From Aquila chrysaetos chrysaetos (Eukaryota; Chordata; Aves; Accipitriformes; Accipitridae), in contig NC_044006.1 in the NCBI RefSeq assembly GCF_900496995.4, forward strand, positions 62,727,204 to 62,791,203: a DNA stretch of 64,000 nucleotides, written 5' to 3'. Of this stretch, positions 54,901 through 61,300 are shown piece by piece. The notes beneath the pieces are model-generated. The model was not told the origin of the DNA and made no database searches. It was given only the letters and a program-made list of their open reading frames with translations. Positions within the stretch are counted from its first letter, which is position 1, and each line of letters begins with the position of its first letter. A program made the translations under genes and the position numbers.

Positions 54901-56696
54901 AAGTGTATTTAAATAGTAATATCCATCTCCCAACTATTCCTTTGCTTTATCTGAATCACTGCAGTTCAGATAAACACACACCACTGTCTGGCTCTCCCTA
55001 GCAACTGGCTGCACAGAATATATCTGCACCCCAAATATTAGCCCAAATCATCTTTTAACATAAATAACTCCATGGTAATCTTCAACTCTCTTAAGCAAGG
55101 TCTGCAGCAAAGCTTTGCCAAAAAGTTTTGCAAAAGCAACAAAAAAAATCCATTGCGATATCTAAAGAATATGTTTATGGCCTGAATGTAATTTAGTCAA
55201 AAGCTCCTACGGCTAATTGCCAAAAGCTAGGGTGGATTTCCTCCCCCCATCAGTATTTGCTACCCTTGCACCTAGACACTTAGCTAGGCAGAGCTTCTAA
55301 CGCAGTAATTTTAATGTTCTCCTCTTCTCTAGAATATCATTCACAGAACGAAGAAAAGGATTTTCTCAAAGTTAACACAGTTTGATAACAAAATATTTCT
55401 CCTTTAACTGCGCTTTCTCCTAGATTGTTCTACAGCTACCCAAGGCAGAAATCACTGACAAGTGTGTAAATTCAAATCTCTTCAGCAAATGGTTAAATAA
55501 ATTGCTGCAACAAGTTATCCAGCTAAACTTGCTTTTTATATTCACTATGATTATTCCACCTCTTCAAGAATTCATTAAGTAAAACTCAAGTTTGAACAGT
55601 CACATATGCCACTTTAAAAAAAAAAAAATTTAAATAATCATAGAATATATAAATTATTAATAGTATAAATCTAGGTATGAAAATAAAAATCAATATATTT
55701 TAATTTGATAGACGCTTCAATTACGCCAATATTTTCGATGCGGGTGGAAACTGCTGTGGAACTCCATTAAGTCTGGTTTTGAGTCCAGAACTCTGGAGTT
55801 CTCTACCTCCATCTTAATCCCTCCCTCAAAAAATATTTTCCTCCATAAGAAAAGCATCTCATATTCAAATTTACTGCCACAGCATTAACCAAGCAGTAGC
55901 AAACACCTGTATATCCCCTGCCTTTGTTTTACTGTGTATTTAACTGATATTGATAACAATAAAAAATTCCCTTTGCCTTTTTCAATGCATCCTCATAAAT
56001 CCTGCTGCTAGAAGCACTGTCACATTCCCCCTCCTTCTCCCCCCAAAAATGTGGCAAATACACTGGGAAAGAGAACGCACTCCATGTCAGAGAACTTAGA
56101 ATGGTTGTCTTACTCTATCATCATTTATAGTCCTATTAGTTTCAAAATATCTTAGTTTTCCTTTACCTTTAAAGGAAAAGCTGCAATACCTGCTGAGGGA
56201 CTGTAAGGCATTTTTACAACTTACTACTCTTGTACACAGTTCGCGTATGCATTCTTGTATACAAAAGCGACTGAAAAGCTAAATTGTTTACTACTTCATA
56301 CCAAGACACATGACCAGAAAGACAAATGAAGACACTCCTTGAGACCTCAAAACTCAGCAATACCAAATTCCATAGCAAAACAGCATTCATATGCATTACA
56401 ATCTCATTGCTTGTGATCTCAGAAGGAACTACCTCATGATCTGCATGGCTCTGGGAATCCCCTTTATTAATGCTTGCATCTCGGGCCCACCGTGGAGGTT
56501 TCCAGGTTCGTTCCTGTGATCCTCTGTTGTAGTAATAACAGCGTCCTGTCGTATCTTTATGGGTTTCCCATTCCCCATTTATTTGGACCGGAGCACTTGT
56601 AGGTAGTGGTGGAAGTGCAGACTGAGATATTTTCAGTTCTTGTAAATTAGCATAAACTGGTGAATCAGGCCTCCCTTGGCTTGGTGGAGTAGTTGG
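13121..56696 (-). CDS. ARHGAP12: ARHGAP12 Rho GTPase-activating protein, 16 coding exons, 5' end missing
   Basis: The gene encodes a Rho-family GTPase-activating protein, which speeds GTP hydrolysis by Rac/Rho-type GTPases and acts at cell junctions and the actin cytoskeleton (family knowledge). Joining exons 56433-56696, 50308-50448, 48626-48706, 40071-40196, 36352-36426, 33479-33540, 31777-31858, 24586-24690, 24138-24236, 21439-21541, 20297-20416, 17302-17400, 15111-15188, 14116-14250, 13728-13830 and 13121-13295 gives 615 residues and a stop with no frame break. Domains by fragment residue: WW1 about 41-70, WW-like 113-136, WW2 136-162, PH about 230-345, polybasic linker 393-406, RhoGAP about 420-610 with arginine finger R461. 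The C-terminus (VELILLELNSIFGR) and the PVYANLQEL motif identify ARHGAP12 rather than ARHGAP9, 15 or 27. The human protein is about 846 residues, so some 230 N-terminal residues, including SH3, lie off the right edge. No disabling change is seen, so the gene looks functional. Confidence 0.96.
13296..13727 (-). other. Intron, 432 bases
   Basis: Short intron between the last two RhoGAP exons, donor GTAAGT, acceptor TTTCAG. Nothing else recognised. Confidence 0.9.
13728..13830 (-). CDS. ARHGAP12: ARHGAP12 exon: RhoGAP late helices
   Basis: 103 bases, two bases completing Lys, two (AG) left for Arg. Acceptor CCTTTTGCAG, donor AGAG|GTAAGT. It encodes QEPRQRVHAVKDLIKQLPKP, then NQDTMQVLFRHLK, matching the LP-x-x-N-x-x-x-x-x-x-L-x-x-HL RhoGAP helix. 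Confidence 0.96.
14116..14250 (-). CDS. ARHGAP12: ARHGAP12 exon: RhoGAP core
   Basis: 135 bases, two bases completing Asp, one (A) left. Acceptor TCTCTCTCAG, donor ATTA|GTAAGT. It encodes EKLDLNDSKWEDIHVITGAL, then KMFFRELPEPLFTYNHFNDF and VNAI. It contains the invariant LK-x-(F/Y)-(F/L)-R-x-LPEPL motif, with K500 and R504, which contacts the GTPase. Confidence 0.97.
14251..15110 (-). other. Intron, 860 bases
   Basis: Between the arginine-finger exon and the LPEPL exon, donor GTAAGC, acceptor CTCTCAG. An open frame at 14264-14530 on the plus strand has no recognisable content. Nothing else seen. Confidence 0.9.
15111..15188 (-). CDS. ARHGAP12: ARHGAP12 exon: RhoGAP arginine finger
   Basis: 78 bases, two bases completing Gly, one (G) left. 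Acceptor TTTGTTTTAG, donor CATG|GTAAGC. It encodes LDVDGLYRVSGNLAVIQKLR and FAVNH. G-L-Y-R461-V-S-G is the catalytic arginine-finger motif that completes the GTPase active site, so the domain should be catalytically competent. Confidence 0.97.
15189..17301 (-). other. Intron, 2.1 kb
   Basis: AT-rich, with a (CAA)6 run at 15325-15342. No exon, repeat family or RNA gene recognised. Confidence 0.85.
17302..17400 (-). CDS. ARHGAP12: ARHGAP12 exon: RhoGAP domain start
   Basis: 99 bases, two bases completing Asp, one (G) left. Acceptor TTGGTTCCAG, donor CATG|GTATGG. It begins VFGSNL, the FGxxL-type opening of RhoGAP domains, then TVPKFVKLCIEHVEEH, the first core helix with the conserved VPKFV...C pattern. 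Confidence 0.96.
17401..20296 (-). other. Intron, 2.9 kb
   Basis: Holds a (TTTG)n stretch at 18357-18374 and an (AAAT)n stretch at 19552-19568. Otherwise unique AT-rich sequence. Confidence 0.85.
20297..20416 (-). CDS. ARHGAP12: ARHGAP12 exon: polybasic linker into RhoGAP
   Basis: 120 bases. Two bases complete a Ser codon, and one base (G) is left at donor AAGG|GTAAAT. The acceptor is a tandem CAGCAG, so the exon may also begin at 20413 with the loss of one residue. It encodes a polybasic run (KKTKTKLKKF, 393-402) then LTRRPTLQAVREKGYIK. R-R-P-T408 fits a basophilic kinase site, and basic runs next to RhoGAP domains often help membrane contact (inference). Confidence 0.93.
20414..20419 (-). 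promoter_or_regulatory. Tandem NAGNAG splice acceptor
   Basis: The minus strand reads TTTTCAGCAG, so either AG can be used. The upstream AG gives Ser380-Val381. The downstream one replaces both with one Leu. Both keep the frame. NAGNAG sites commonly give one-codon isoforms. Confidence 0.6.
20417..21438 (-). other. Intron, 1.0 kb
   Basis: AT-rich with a T run near 21217-21233. It ends in the tandem CAGCAG acceptor. Nothing else seen. Confidence 0.85.
21439..21541 (-). CDS. ARHGAP12: ARHGAP12 exon: acidic linker
   Basis: 103 bases, enters phase 0, leaves one base (T). Acceptor ATCTAATAG has a poor pyrimidine tract; donor CGTT|GTGAGT. It encodes VVESDEALEDDVPDSPGVEK, then a charged run QDKEKENKDSKKLR. 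This is linker between PH and RhoGAP with an SP site (DSPG) and no folded domain. Confidence 0.9.
21542..24137 (-). other. Intron, 2.6 kb
   Basis: Holds a G/T-rich tract at 21852-21888 (GGGGGTTTTTTGTTTG type) and an A run at about 22706-22723. A 115-codon open frame (23794-24141, plus) overlaps the splice site and exon of ARHGAP12 on the other strand and is taken as chance. Confidence 0.85.
24138..24236 (-). CDS. ARHGAP12: ARHGAP12 exon: end of PH domain
   Basis: 99 bases, 33 codons, phase 0-0, acceptor TTTCTTTAAAG, donor CAG|GTATGT. It encodes LKTRQGTELLIQSDNDSFIN, then EWYKVLNYTINNQ. It holds the last strands and the C-terminal helix, with the near-invariant PH tryptophan (W334). Only 349 bases separate it from the preceding PH exon. 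Confidence 0.95.
24237..24585 (-). other. Intron, 349 bases
   Basis: Short AT-rich intron inside the PH domain, donor GTGAAT, acceptor TTTAAAG. Nothing else seen. Confidence 0.9.
24586..24690 (-). CDS. ARHGAP12: ARHGAP12 exon: PH domain middle
   Basis: 105 bases, 35 codons, phase 0-0, acceptor TTTTTTTCCAG, donor GAG|GTGAAT. It encodes KFGVNQSKPEFTVDLKGALI, then DWASKDKSSKKNVIE. This is the loop and strands (FTVDLKGA, NVIEL across the junction) of the PH core. Confidence 0.95.
24691..31776 (-). other. Intron, 7.1 kb
   Basis: Begins with A/C-rich simple sequence (24850-24890, 25078-25185) and a degenerate AT/GA tract at 25313-25350. From 26.2 to 28.1 kb there are several short overlapping open frames on both strands, none with a recognised domain. 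A run at 28598-28609 and C7/A7 at 29948-29960 are simple sequence. No transposon identified. Confidence 0.8.
25078..25185 (+). repeat. A/C-rich simple repeat
   Basis: Runs of 4-17 A broken by single C or CCC, with ACAACAACAACA at the start. Low complexity, on the non-transcribed side of ARHGAP12. Confidence 0.85.
31777..31858 (-). CDS. ARHGAP12: ARHGAP12 exon: PH domain strands 2-4
   Basis: 82 bases. The first base completes the split Arg codon and the exon ends in phase 0 at donor TGG|GTAAGC; acceptor ATTTACAG. It encodes KNWMSSWAVLQGSSLLFTKT and on to GTGW, the typical W-x-x-x-W-x-V-L PH strand pattern. No disabling change. Confidence 0.94.
31859..33478 (-). other. Intron, 1.6 kb
   Basis: AT-rich, with A runs near 32291 and 32800. 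No feature recognised. Confidence 0.85.
33479..33540 (-). CDS. ARHGAP12: ARHGAP12 exon: start of PH domain
   Basis: 62 bases, enters in phase 0 and leaves two bases (CG) of an Arg codon. Acceptor TATCTTACAG, donor CG|GTAAGT. It encodes GQEKYGLLNVTKITENGKKV, the first beta strand and loop of the PH domain (KYGLLNVTK, then basic GKKVRKNW across the junction). PH domains of this group bind phosphoinositides; the basic loop is where that contact is expected. Confidence 0.93.
33541..36351 (-). other. Intron, 2.8 kb
   Basis: Contains a 28-base A run (34949-34976) directly after CCCCCCCGC. Otherwise unique AT-rich sequence without a recognised gene. Confidence 0.85.
34949..34976 (+). repeat. 28-base A homopolymer
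   Basis: Uninterrupted A run after TCCCCCCCGC. No poly(A) signal or retrocopy body is seen before it, so it is taken as simple sequence. Confidence 0.85.
36352..36426 (-). CDS. ARHGAP12: ARHGAP12 exon: 25-codon Ser/Pro-rich linker, possible cassette
   Basis: 75 bases, 25 codons, phase 0-0, starting ESSTASKASFPENESSPSSP and ending KHQAT. The acceptor is ATTTCATAG. The 3' end is set at GTCAGT because only this keeps the frame into the next exon; a GTATGC donor four bases further on would shift it. The length and phase suit an alternative cassette exon. SP sites (ESSPSSPK) could be targets of proline-directed kinases. Confidence 0.85.
36427..40070 (-). other. Intron, 3.6 kb
   Basis: Holds a short (TC)6 run (36505-36517) and a 24-base G run (37420-37443). 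The longest open frame of the window (38854-39363, plus, 169 codons) lies here. It has no recognised domain or homologue and is probably chance. Confidence 0.8.
37420..37443 (+). repeat. 24-base G homopolymer
   Basis: Preceded by GGGGCAGGGCGGGC, giving a G-rich block of about 40 bases. The G strand is the template strand of ARHGAP12. Confidence 0.9.
40071..40196 (-). CDS. ARHGAP12: ARHGAP12 exon: basic linker between WW2 and PH
   Basis: 126 bases, 42 codons, phase 0-0, acceptor TTCTTTAG, donor AAG|GTAGGA. It encodes YNASPQQQR, then a basic stretch with KSRSLDRRLQEP, then TKWRHSTIVLDTNDK. No domain is recognised. The R-x-S sites (S176, S178) look like possible basophilic-kinase sites (inference). 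The segment is well conserved in vertebrate ARHGAP12 as I recall it. Confidence 0.94.
43350..43900 (+). mobile_element. Possible fossil of a CR1/L2-type reverse transcriptase
   Basis: Three decayed motifs appear in the right order on the plus strand: SKAFDNVAHN (43352-, motif A like SKAFDTVSHN), GMAQGSVLA (43755-43781, motif B like GVPQGSVLG) and FYGDDTDL (43842-, motif C like FYADDTQL). B and C are in the same frame with about 28 residues between them, as in this family. A is one frame off and further away than usual, and several stops intervene. It is non-functional. The match rests on short motifs and may be coincidence. Confidence 0.35.
45870..45921 (+). repeat. G/T-rich simple tract
   Basis: GGGGGTTTTGGGGGTTTTTTTT followed by TTGTTTGG and a long T run. 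A similar tract lies at 42640-42697. Confidence 0.8.
47186..47301. repeat. 58-bp tandem duplication, two copies
   Basis: The unit starts TTTAGAACCACTAGAATATC and ends CCAATCCCTGTAT. Copies at 47186-47243 and 47244-47301 differ only by an inserted A, one A/G change and the junction base. This near identity implies a recent duplication. Confidence 0.92.
48626..48706 (-). CDS. ARHGAP12: ARHGAP12 exon: WW2
   Basis: 81 bases, 27 codons, phase 0-0, acceptor TTCCTACAG, donor AAG|GTGAGT. The whole exon is one WW module: W136, D141-x-x-G144, YYY 147-149, W158 and P161 (fragment numbering). It could be skipped without a frameshift, which would remove WW2 exactly. Confidence 0.96.
48707..50307 (-). other. 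Intron, 1.6 kb
   Basis: Between the WW-like exon and the WW2 exon. AT-rich, nothing recognised. Confidence 0.85.
50308..50448 (-). CDS. ARHGAP12: ARHGAP12 exon: linker and degenerate WW-like repeat
   Basis: 141 bases, 47 codons, phase 0-0, acceptor CTTGTAG, donor AAG|GTACTT. It encodes a Ser-rich linker (SSEENDHSSCYSQSDSQ), then PPKGWSEELDEHG...YTNEK. This has the layout of a WW domain first strand (GW, D-x-x-G, Y-x-N, T), but the second tryptophan is supplied by the first codon of the next exon and the closing proline is absent. It is probably a degenerate WW or an N-terminal extension of WW2. Confidence 0.94.
50449..56432 (-). other. Intron, 6.0 kb
   Basis: Contains a 29-base A run (51920-51948), an A run near 54213-54228 and AT-rich unique sequence. 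Overlapping short frames at 50.7-51.2 kb and 54.1-54.6 kb lack recognisable domains. Confidence 0.85.
51920..51948 (+). repeat. 29-base A homopolymer
   Basis: Uninterrupted A run after CCACTGGGG. No retrocopy body recognised upstream. Confidence 0.85.
56433..56696 (-). CDS. ARHGAP12: ARHGAP12 exon: Pro-rich/Tyr motif and WW1
   Basis: 264 bases, 88 codons, phase 0 at both ends. The acceptor reads CTCAATAG. The donor GAG|GTAGTT is a weak match to consensus. It begins with a proline-rich stretch (PTTPPSQGRPDSP) suited to SH3 binding, then PVYANLQELK, a tyrosine motif shared across the ARHGAP9/12/15/27 group. WW1 spans fragment residues 41-70: W43, the aromatic run YYYN at 54-57, W65 and P68. 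WW domains bind proline-rich peptides. The tail (SINKGDSQSHADHE) is low-complexity linker. Confidence 0.95.
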
Positions 56697-58352
56697 CTAT
56701 TGAGAGAAGAAATGTATTGTTAAAGAGCAAATGAGTTTTAGAATGCTCCCTTGCAAATCAGAATATATTACAGTAGTTAAGCAAACCAACAAACTCCCTT
56801 TTTTCTTGTTAAGTACAAAAGCACAAAGGACAGCCACAAGATGCTGGGACGTGAAAACATGAGATTATTAACTATAAGGTAGATAGCACAAGCTATATTT
56901 ATTTAATACTGAAACAATTTTTCAGCATATCTCCAGATGACAGCTGATAATTATGTCTTACAGTGGGTTTGAAATACACTGGCATCATCATGAAAATAAT
57001 TATATCCTTGCCTTATTGAAAAACTTCAGCTTTACAGTTCAGGTATTGCTCAGGAACTGTGAGTAATGTGATCTTGTTCAAGACAAAACGTAGCATTTCT
57101 AAGATGCCACTTGTTAAGCAAAGATGGTTCCCCAACCTTTCCCCCTCACTGCTAGTACAGATGATGGTGAATGTAAAGCAGCACTTCTATCTTCTCAGGC
57201 AGATCTAAACAGACAGTTCAGTTAGAAAGACAAGCACAATGTTGTGACTAAAAGACTCTGGAAAACACCTGGACAGTTTACCTGTAGGCCTTTCCAAACA
57301 GATGGTTATTTGAAAATATCTTAGGCAATATCACAGAGTGTTCTAATTACCACTCTCTTCTTGTAACAATTAAGTGGATATTCTTATCCACCTAATTTTA
57401 TTCACATACATGTACACAAGTAGAACAACAAATACCAACAAGAAAACAAATCCCTAATTTCTCATTAATAAATAGTTTGCTAACATGAAGGCCAGCAGAA
57501 AGCATGGTTAAAAGTCCATGGCACTCACTGAAACCACAAGTACTTTCAAATAAGCCACTAAGGTGTTTAGGAGAGAAATAGACTTTCAGATGTTCAATTT
57601 TTAAAGTATAATACAAGTATATAAAACACACCAGGCAGACTATAAGAGCTGTGATTATGAGATTGGGAAAGCAGCTTGTTATTAAACCAAATCGAATAGT
57701 TTCCTGGTAATGCACTGCCATCTCTGTACTTTAGGACACATTATTTAGGCACTCCAAAGGAAGGAACTATATAATTTATACCATCCCTTCCCCCTGCTTT
57801 GTTTTAATTCAGAAGCTTTGCTGCAGGCAAGTCCTTGTGCCTCTTGTTGCATCTTTCACAGGAAAAAATAACATATTGCATTACATAAAAGATCTTTTAT
57901 AATGTACTTTTAAACATTAAAATCATAAGCTGCTAATCTAGGCCACATCTAATCATAAATTATCGGGGTTTGCTCAGGCAAGACAGCTTAGCATACCACA
58001 CAATCAGATATAAACTGATTGCACCATAGCTAGAACCAAATATGGGCAATACACACAACCAAAAGGGAAACAGCTAGAGAGGAACTTAATGAGATTAAAA
58101 CAGGCATGGACTTGTTTTGTGTGCCTTTAAAAGAGAAAATACAGCTTACTAGATATAGCAAGTACAGTATGTTTAAGGCAAACCACAAGAGGGGAAAAAA
58201 AAAATTGCAGCACTGGCAAAATAAGAGAGCCAAAACCAATTAGTATCCTCCTCTACCTAATTCAAAGGAGAAAAAAAAAAAACCAAAAACCTGTTACAAA
58301 ACTTGATGAGCCCTAAGAGACTATTTTTCTACTATCCAAGTCTCCCACCCCC

Positions 58353-58383
<31 letters not shown>

Positions 58384-61300
58384 TGAGGAGGGTAGAATGG
58401 CCGCCTTTGGTGGAGTTGCTCCTGAAAGCAGTAACACCATAAAAAATGCTACTATGAATGAAACATCACTCCACTGTCTTCAGGGATGAACCTCGATTCC
58501 CTGGGATGCTGGGAGAGCAGCCTAGAGGTCTCCTCTTTCAAGAGGCAGTTTCTGCATTCATTTCCCAATCGGCCTGCAGAGCTGCATTTCCCACGTAAAT
58601 CATCCTTCCATTAAACCACTGAGCTTGTCATTTGAAGCAACAACATACACCTGCACCGGCAAATGCACAAACCTTCAGGTCCCTCCTCTATTTCAAGGAA
58701 TTGGCAAAAGCAGTACCATCAAACACCCCGGCTGCTGCAGCGGGAGGCCGGTGGCTTGCACAACACTCCCATCCTCCTACAATTGCTCTTCCACACAAGG
58801 CAATAAGAAGGATTTGCTGTCTGGCCTGCATTTTCCAGTTGCTTTTTTGTTTTAATTAAGACATGAAGTGCCATTATTAAAAGAACAGTTCTGTGTATTA
58901 ATAAAAGTGTTTTCCAAATAGAAAGCCTATGACACAGAATGCTCAATATAGTTTCTAGAACAGTTTCTCAAGCAACACATAAGAATATGGCTCAAAGGTT
59001 TCACACTGAGGTTTTCAATGGGTTTAGCATTATAACCAGAACAACTCCAGATGAAACTGCAGGACATGTATGTGCTAAGCCAATACTGGAAGCTCACAGC
59101 CAGCATACTGCCACATAATTCAAGCAGCATACTAGTGAAGTTTAAAACAGTAACATGATATGAAAGCATAATAAGGGGTTTTCTTCTGAATGCTCAGTAC
59201 TTCCAAACTCAATATACCAATTTCTGGTTTTCAAGGGAAGCCAGAACTTTTGTCCTGAACAACAAACAAGACAGCTAACTGACCTGCCAACCAAGCCTCC
59301 AGCTACTTCCATTCCCTGTTACGCTCTCTTCTGACAGATTCTTTGGGGAGAATTGCAGGATTTTTGAAAGGTACCTGTAAGTTACTGCTTTCAGCAAAGC
59401 ATAAGAAAACACAAAGCCATCAATCTAACTACAACACGCAGCTTAGCTTATAAGTACGTCTTTGAGGGATACAACTTTCTTACCAGGAACTACTTTAAAT
59501 AACCACGTAACATACAATAATACTTCCTCATACCTTGAGCCACACAAGGAGGTACGTTGTTACGTCTACAACAACGCTCAGTTCAACAGCACCCAACCTT
59601 ATCAAGGGTAATTTTGTGAAGAATTTCTCATTTATTGATGAGAAAAACAGCTTTTAGAAAGCTCAAAAGTTTCCTGAAATTAACTTTAGTACACTTTCTA
59701 CGTCAGTGTCAGCAGGAAGGTCAATCCTCTCCCCGCCAGCAGCTTGGGAAGGAGAGTCCTGCAGAGAGGCAGGTCCCACTAGATGTCCCTGTAGAGCTCC
59801 CCAGCCCTCCACCATCTCCTTTCATTTCAGATGACTGTTTTAAGTTCCAAGACTGTGTTCTGCAAAAACCTTTAATAGTTTCAAGCCAAAAAGCATATTA
59901 ATTTAACTGTATTCCTTTCATTTACCAAACCCATTACTCATTACCAATGTATAAATCCAAATAGAGAAAGCATTATCTAGATCAAAATAGTTTCTGACCA
60001 CTTCCATGAGTGTTTTCCCAAAATCAGACATACACTGTTAAGGGAAACTTAAATATATGCTAAACACTAAACAGCTCTGTATGTACCTGAGGACTTCCAG
60101 ATCGAACTTCACTCCCTGAGCTTCACTTTTGCACTAACAAGCTCCAAATGCTCATAAACATGGAATTAAATCTACCAAAAGAGACTCTTTGTTTTCTCAC
60201 TATCAGAATCACAAGAACACGTCCTTCAACAGGCCCATACATGCACACACAAAACGCCTTATACTCAAAACATTTCAACATTCATTTGCTATTTGATATG
60301 GATTTCACAGTTTTTCATGTTGCCTTCTCCTGCTAAGAACAGTGAAGGACTCTTGCTAGAAATGTGATAAAGAAAAATTAGAAAGCAGAAATACTTCTAT
60401 GATGCTACAACTTGAATGAAAATGGTACAGCCTATTAAGCACTATGACAACTTTATGAATATAAGGACCTCTCCCTGAGCTCAGTAATGCTCTGTGTTTT
60501 AACACTTTAGAAATCTGCCATATGTAAGTTCAGTCTCACAGAAAAGTCTGCTGGCACTAAATCCTTGCAAATTGATAAGGAAGAGAGTTTCATGCAGGCA
60601 GGACAAAGTTTCTAGGATCAACACACAACATTCTTCAAACAGAGACTGTACACACAGCTTTTTCAGAACATAGTTTTTATATTGGCACAGTAGGAAGCAG
60701 ATATGTGCCTTTAAATAAAACAACCTGTTAATCATTCATGAACGAACAGTCAACATTTTCAACAAAGGCCACAGATACACTATCAGGCCTCTGAGCACTT
60801 GAACACAGTGCAATGAAAAGCAAACTTACTATACTTCACAAGGTACTTCTGATTACCAAAATGCGTATCAGCTTCCCAGAGGACACCTTAAATTTTAATG
60901 TTACCTTATACAAATGGCTTTTTTCAGATGGCAGTATCTGTTTAAGTGTTCAAAATTAAAGGAAACTTTAAAAAAAAAAAAAAAAAAAGGGTCAGTGCAC
61001 TCCAACAGGGTAAGACTGCAGTGCTGGGAGAAGCAAGGACTACAGAACTCTTCCCTATCCACCACCTAAAAATGCTTTTGGTTTATTTTCATGCAATGAG
61101 AACACACTGCATCTAGGATGCCTGCAATTAAAAGAAAACATAGTTTCCTCAAAACTGGCAATTACCTTTTTCCTTTTATAGCACTTAAATCCAAGACAAA
61201 AACTTCTAGAACATAACTGCAATGCTAGCCTGCAAAACTTGACCTACCACACGTTATTTTCCCTCCTTTACAATTAAATTGCTTTAGTGTCGTGCCTCCG

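Noticed and set aside
58356..58600. Possible processed pseudogene on the minus strand ending in the poly(A) at 58356-58384
   Set aside because: No AATAAA near the tail, no coding body recognised upstream and no clear target-site duplication.
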